NCBI GenBank assembly: GCA_030141605.1
Contig: JAQGDQ010000604.1
Location: forward strand, 62,001 to 126,000
Source: Tubiluchus corallicola
Lineage: Eukaryota; Priapulida; Priapulimorpha; Priapulimorphida; Tubiluchidae
Direction: 5' to 3'
DNA: 64,000 nt
Position numbers and translations under genes: made by a program
Notes under the pieces: generated by a model
Database searches by the model: none
Seen by the model: the letters and a program-made list of their open reading frames with translations, nothing else
Told to the model about the DNA's origin: nothing
In this document: piece after piece, positions 24,241 to 64,000 of the stretch
Numbering within the stretch: the first letter of the stretch is position 1
Layout of the letters: every line of letters begins with the position of its first letter

Positions 24241-25420
24241 ATGAAAAAAGAGAGCATCTCTATATCTCGATGTTGATCACCGTAGCCGCCAGGCCAGCTG
24301 GCAGAGGCGCAAGAAAAGCATCGTATTCGACGGCCATTTTGTCTGTTGTGAAGGACGCGCGTACGCCGCATAGCACAAAGCTGTATTGATAATGCTCGTC
24401 TGCTTTGACACTAAGACTTGTTTTTTGCATGCTGCATACATTTAAAATAATGAGCTTTTAATTACTGCATATTTAACGCAAAGACGATGTATGTTGCAAA
24501 TTAGGTGGTGCTTATTTCTTTTACTTGTAACGCTTTTCCTATAACTTGACGTAAGTGTATGTCCAAGCGCGTGAATGAGATAAATTCAGGTAAGCCTTTT
24601 CCTTCCTTGTTAAATTATTAAATTCTTAGTCTTACACTACTGCAAAAACATGGTATCGAGTAGACCTGACGATTAACTAGAACTGTATCCGTCACACTAA
24701 TAGTTCTTTTAAAAGGCCTTGTACAATCCCGTCATTTTGGCTAATTCCATTTTTAAAGTTTCACGGCCTTTAATTTAAAATGTGTCACTTACCACTGTCA
24801 ACTGGGGTGACTTTGATTAATCAGAGTTTCGCCTAATAATGCGTGACACCCTGTTGGGTATAACACTTTCAGAGTTAGCCAGTAGACCACCTGATGTAAA
24901 GAAGATGCCAGACTGATAATTACTTTTTTAAAAAAAACTTGAAATGTGCCATCAATGTCACCACGAGGTTTAGGGCTACTTTGGTCACGTGTCAAAAGTA
25001 TCCTTACTACCGGATCGTTTTTAGAAAAATTAATCAATGATGGCCAAATTATTGCTATATTAGTTATATTAGTTTACTCTTCTGTTTCAAAAAATACTTG
25101 TAAACCGCTTAATTTTTACAATTTTTCCACTGAGCGGCCATTGACTCTACATCTGAGAAGTAATACTGTTTAGAGCAATTAAATTTACCGAGTTGGATTT
25201 CTCTTTTCATTTACCTTGCAAATAAAATAGTCTTACTATATTGGAAACTTCTGCTTAGTTTCAATTCATGTCTGCTAACTTTGGGCACAAAACCTGCAAA
25301 AATCTAGATACAAGGCATAAAAATCTATATAAAAAAATCTTGAAGAAAGTTGCCAGTGATGACAGAGCCAGCCAGTTGACAGTAAATAGTGTCAGTTTAG
25401 ATTTCGATGCCACGCCTGGG

Positions 25421-25570
25421 CAGGGCCTATTTCAGCCTAAGCGAGGCCCGGGGAAGTGGGGTGTGTGAGGTCTCCTCGGGGGGGGGGGGGAGGTAAATTT
25501 TTGAACTGCTAGAACCCCGGGTGAGGCCCCGGGGAAGTATCCCCACTTCCCCCCCTTGAAATAGGCCCTG
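25421..25570. mobile_element. Small hAT-like MITE, 150 bp
   Basis: Inverted ends CAGGGCCTATTTCA, flanked by CGCCTGGG (25413-25420) and CGCCTGAG (25571-25578), an 8-bp duplication with one change. GC-rich with a poly-G tract inside. Confidence 0.78.
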
Positions 25571-27617
25571 CGCCTGAGCACTTTAGCACACCAACATTTA
25601 GAAAATAAAGATTTGTTTGTTTTTCCATTTCACCATTACCTCAATAATAAAAGCTAAACAAAATAAAAATGTTTCTTTTCTGTAATGCAAATGTGCAAAC
25701 TGCAGGCAACAAGATGGGCGACCTTTAATTTACTGAAGTTTTCTTGAAAGTTGTATTTCCATACCGTAGCTAAAATGTTTGGCTAATAGAGTTTTCAATT
25801 TTTATCTATTTGCAATTTTAACTTTATATTAAGGTTTGAAATGATTTTAAGTTTGTGACATACTGCATGTCAAATGCCTTATGTGAGTCATTCTCCACAG
25901 AACGTGCAAAATGCGTGTGAAAAAATTTGCTAAATGATAGGCAACATTTTTTTAAAAATACTGTGTCCTGCTATTAATAAGGTCCCCTTGTATATGAAGA
26001 AGATACTGGGAGAGCTTAAGACACTTGCAAAAATCTATTATGTCCATTTTAAAGTCATCCAAATGATTACTTTTGTCATTACTGTTACAGACATGGATAA
26101 AACATATTGTGAAAGTCATGTTTGAAGTTGTAGATCACTCACTTGTAGAACAAGAATAAAAAATCTATAATACATATGTGCACTGCGCAAACAGAAAAGT
26201 GTTTATTAAAACTAAAGACACATGAGTAGATTGACTGCTGCACTGAACACTGAGAATGAGAGTGTCCTGCACTGAACACTGAGAGTTAGAGAGCCTAAAG
26301 AAACATGAGTAGCACGACTGCTGCACTGCACTGAGAGTTAGAGAGTGACTAGAAAGTAAAACAAGTCAGTATATATAGGTATAGGTGTACTATGCAGACT
26401 TGTACAGGCTTCACAAAAACCATTACTGTAAAATAGGGGGAGATCCAGTGAATATGCATTCACTGGACCGTACAACTATACTGGGGGTAAGTAGCTGGTA
26501 GAGTAACAGGATTAGTTCATAGATGGCAGCACCTAATTAAAAATGTCCAACTTCCACACATATACACATCAAGTAGTGTACTAAACTAATTTTCTTATGA
26601 AATACATTTTTTGTCCCTTGCTACAGAGAATTAAAACAATAGGGTTAATAAGTAGCATGTGACTGACCTTTTTCATAAAAGTAACAGGAATGACATTGAA
26701 CATGGAGACACACATCAAATTAAGCAATACTCATATTTGTTGATTCTGAAAGTATTTGAGAAGAATGTATTTGCATTTACTGTACCGTTTAGAATAAAAC
26801 ATGCAAATAAAATTTTTAAATAGATACTACCCTCCATACTACAAAGTTATGAAGACTTTTTTCGAATTGCAGATTTTTTTTTCACTCAAGTCTTGTATAC
26901 AGAATTGTACTGTAGTAATGCTCGGCAGGTGTAAAATGAAGGTTTTCGTATTTAATCGAAACTTCGAAGAAATGAAGGTTCAAAGTTCTAATTAGGATTT
27001 TGTTGTCTCTTTTCTCTGTCTGTGACTCCTATATTGTGTATGAAGAATTTAGGAATCCTTTTTCATATAATTGCAAGTTGAGTCATGCATATCAATCGGA
27101 ATCTTAGTTAACATAGCAAAATTATGTCCTTAACGGTCGGTGAGTCAAAATCGAAGATAATAAACCTTTTCACAGTTCCAGCGATTGATGATGATTGTGA
27201 AAAGGTCAAAGGTTAAGTGAACCAGAGAATGCATTTGTGTACACTTATCAATGCCCCGCAGCCCACACGGTTGCAATGGTAACAGTTTTAACATATGTTA
27301 ACAGCTATCTAAAACCTTACTCGAACGTTACCAGCACGATCCTGCTACTAAATCACTTTACACACAGACCAATGCAGTAATTAAGTAAAGGTCATGTAAG
27401 ACAACAGACGGCTTTGCTTTACCCATGTGTCACATGCATTTCTGTGGTTCACTTAACTTTTGACCTACAACAACTGTGTGTGCGCACAATGAAATTATGA
27501 AAAGCATTATTAATCCATCACACTTTCAGTAAGTCTGATTAAATGTTGATTAGAAATGATTCTCAACTAAGGATAACTTCTAAACAATCTCTTATTGCAG
27601 GCTGATTGCAAAAAGCA

Positions 27618-63649
<36,032 letters not shown>

Positions 63650-63858
63650 GTATTTTATGCACAGTATCTTAAACATTTGTTGTGCTTTGTTATCATCTGT
63701 GGTGCTGTTAGCAAAATTTAATGCAACGTTTAATTACATTTAACAAATTTTTGCGTTCCATACATGGTTTCGGAGCTGAATCCATAAGTATTACCTATTG
63801 CTAAAAGTTCATAATTTTTCTAAATCGTGTTCAATTGCGCTTTCTGAAATGTCTAGGC

Positions 63859-64000
63859 CAGGAGTGTGCAAATTGCGGCCCGCCGAGAGAATTTGTGCGA
63901 CCCGTGAAGAGATTTGTCAACCTAATGAAAGTGCGGCCCGGGCGATTAATTGAGTGTATCCAGCTGAAGTCCGTGCCACGATCCCAAAGATTGTGCGGTT
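63859..64000 (+). mobile_element. hAT-like element, start only
   Basis: Begins CAGGAGTGTGCAAATTGCGG and holds GCGGCCCG repeats, like the ends of hAT elements in many animals. The other end is past the window. Confidence 0.5.

Larger units (their letters stand above)
20580..27600. other. Intergenic or non-coding stretch
   Basis: Contains a MITE fragment (21106), a possible hAT end (22752), a dead LINE (23515), a worn repeat (24008) and a small hAT MITE (25421). The ORFs of 60-91 codons here lack domains and splice context. The promoter of the gene at 27.6 kb should lie in or before the right part; no clear TATA box. Confidence 0.5.

Noticed and set aside
63650-63721. Extension of exon 20 to the stop at 63721
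   Set aside because: Codons after the GTATTT donor turn hydrophobic and AT-rich, and REJ should continue; more likely intron.

Overview
This window is a piece of an animal nuclear genome, AT-rich and intron-rich. It has no bacterial-style gene packing: almost no long ORF is real, and coding sequence appears as short exons with GT..AG borders. The domains (WSC, fibronectin III, calcium-binding EGF, PKD, REJ) belong to a metazoan cell-surface protein of the polycystin-1/REJ kind. I cannot name the species; an aquatic invertebrate is my best guess.

Layout. 1-10 kb: no gene recognised; small tandem repeats, two MITE-like elements and a LINE tail. 10.2 kb: one candidate proline-rich exon. 10.43-16.52 kb: a young, probably non-autonomous LTR retrotransposon on the minus strand, with 1.27-kb LTRs that each hold a ~100-codon ORF. 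16.5-18.15 kb: a 20-bp minisatellite that starts at the LTR edge. 19.2-20.6 kb: a LINE-type 3' tail, a 520-bp (TTAC)n tract, the terminal exon of an LRRCT-like, possibly GPI-anchored protein, then a 34-bp repeat carrying AATAAA in each unit. 20.6-27.6 kb: no gene recognised; decayed LINE and hAT-like pieces.

27.6-63.65 kb: the main gene, plus strand, 5' end included and 3' end beyond the window. I could assemble 20 exons (3,729 nt, 1,243 codons, frame kept throughout): signal peptide, five WSC modules, one FN3, ten EGF modules (eight calcium-binding), then a PKD domain and the start of a REJ domain. Nearly all introns are phase 1, so modules can be gained or lost without breaking the frame. 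Three broken EGF exons and a tandemly copied EGF-exon-plus-MITE unit show that this is still happening.

The striking feature is repeat load. Most long introns of this gene carry their own tandem repeat family (units of 5 to 95 bp), together about 13 kb of 36 kb by my estimate. Many of the longest ORFs in the window are only reading frames through these repeats. Non-autonomous DNA transposons (pogo/Tigger-like, hAT, piggyBac-like), a LINE fragment with a perfect 18-bp target-site duplication, and unclassified repeats fill most of the rest.
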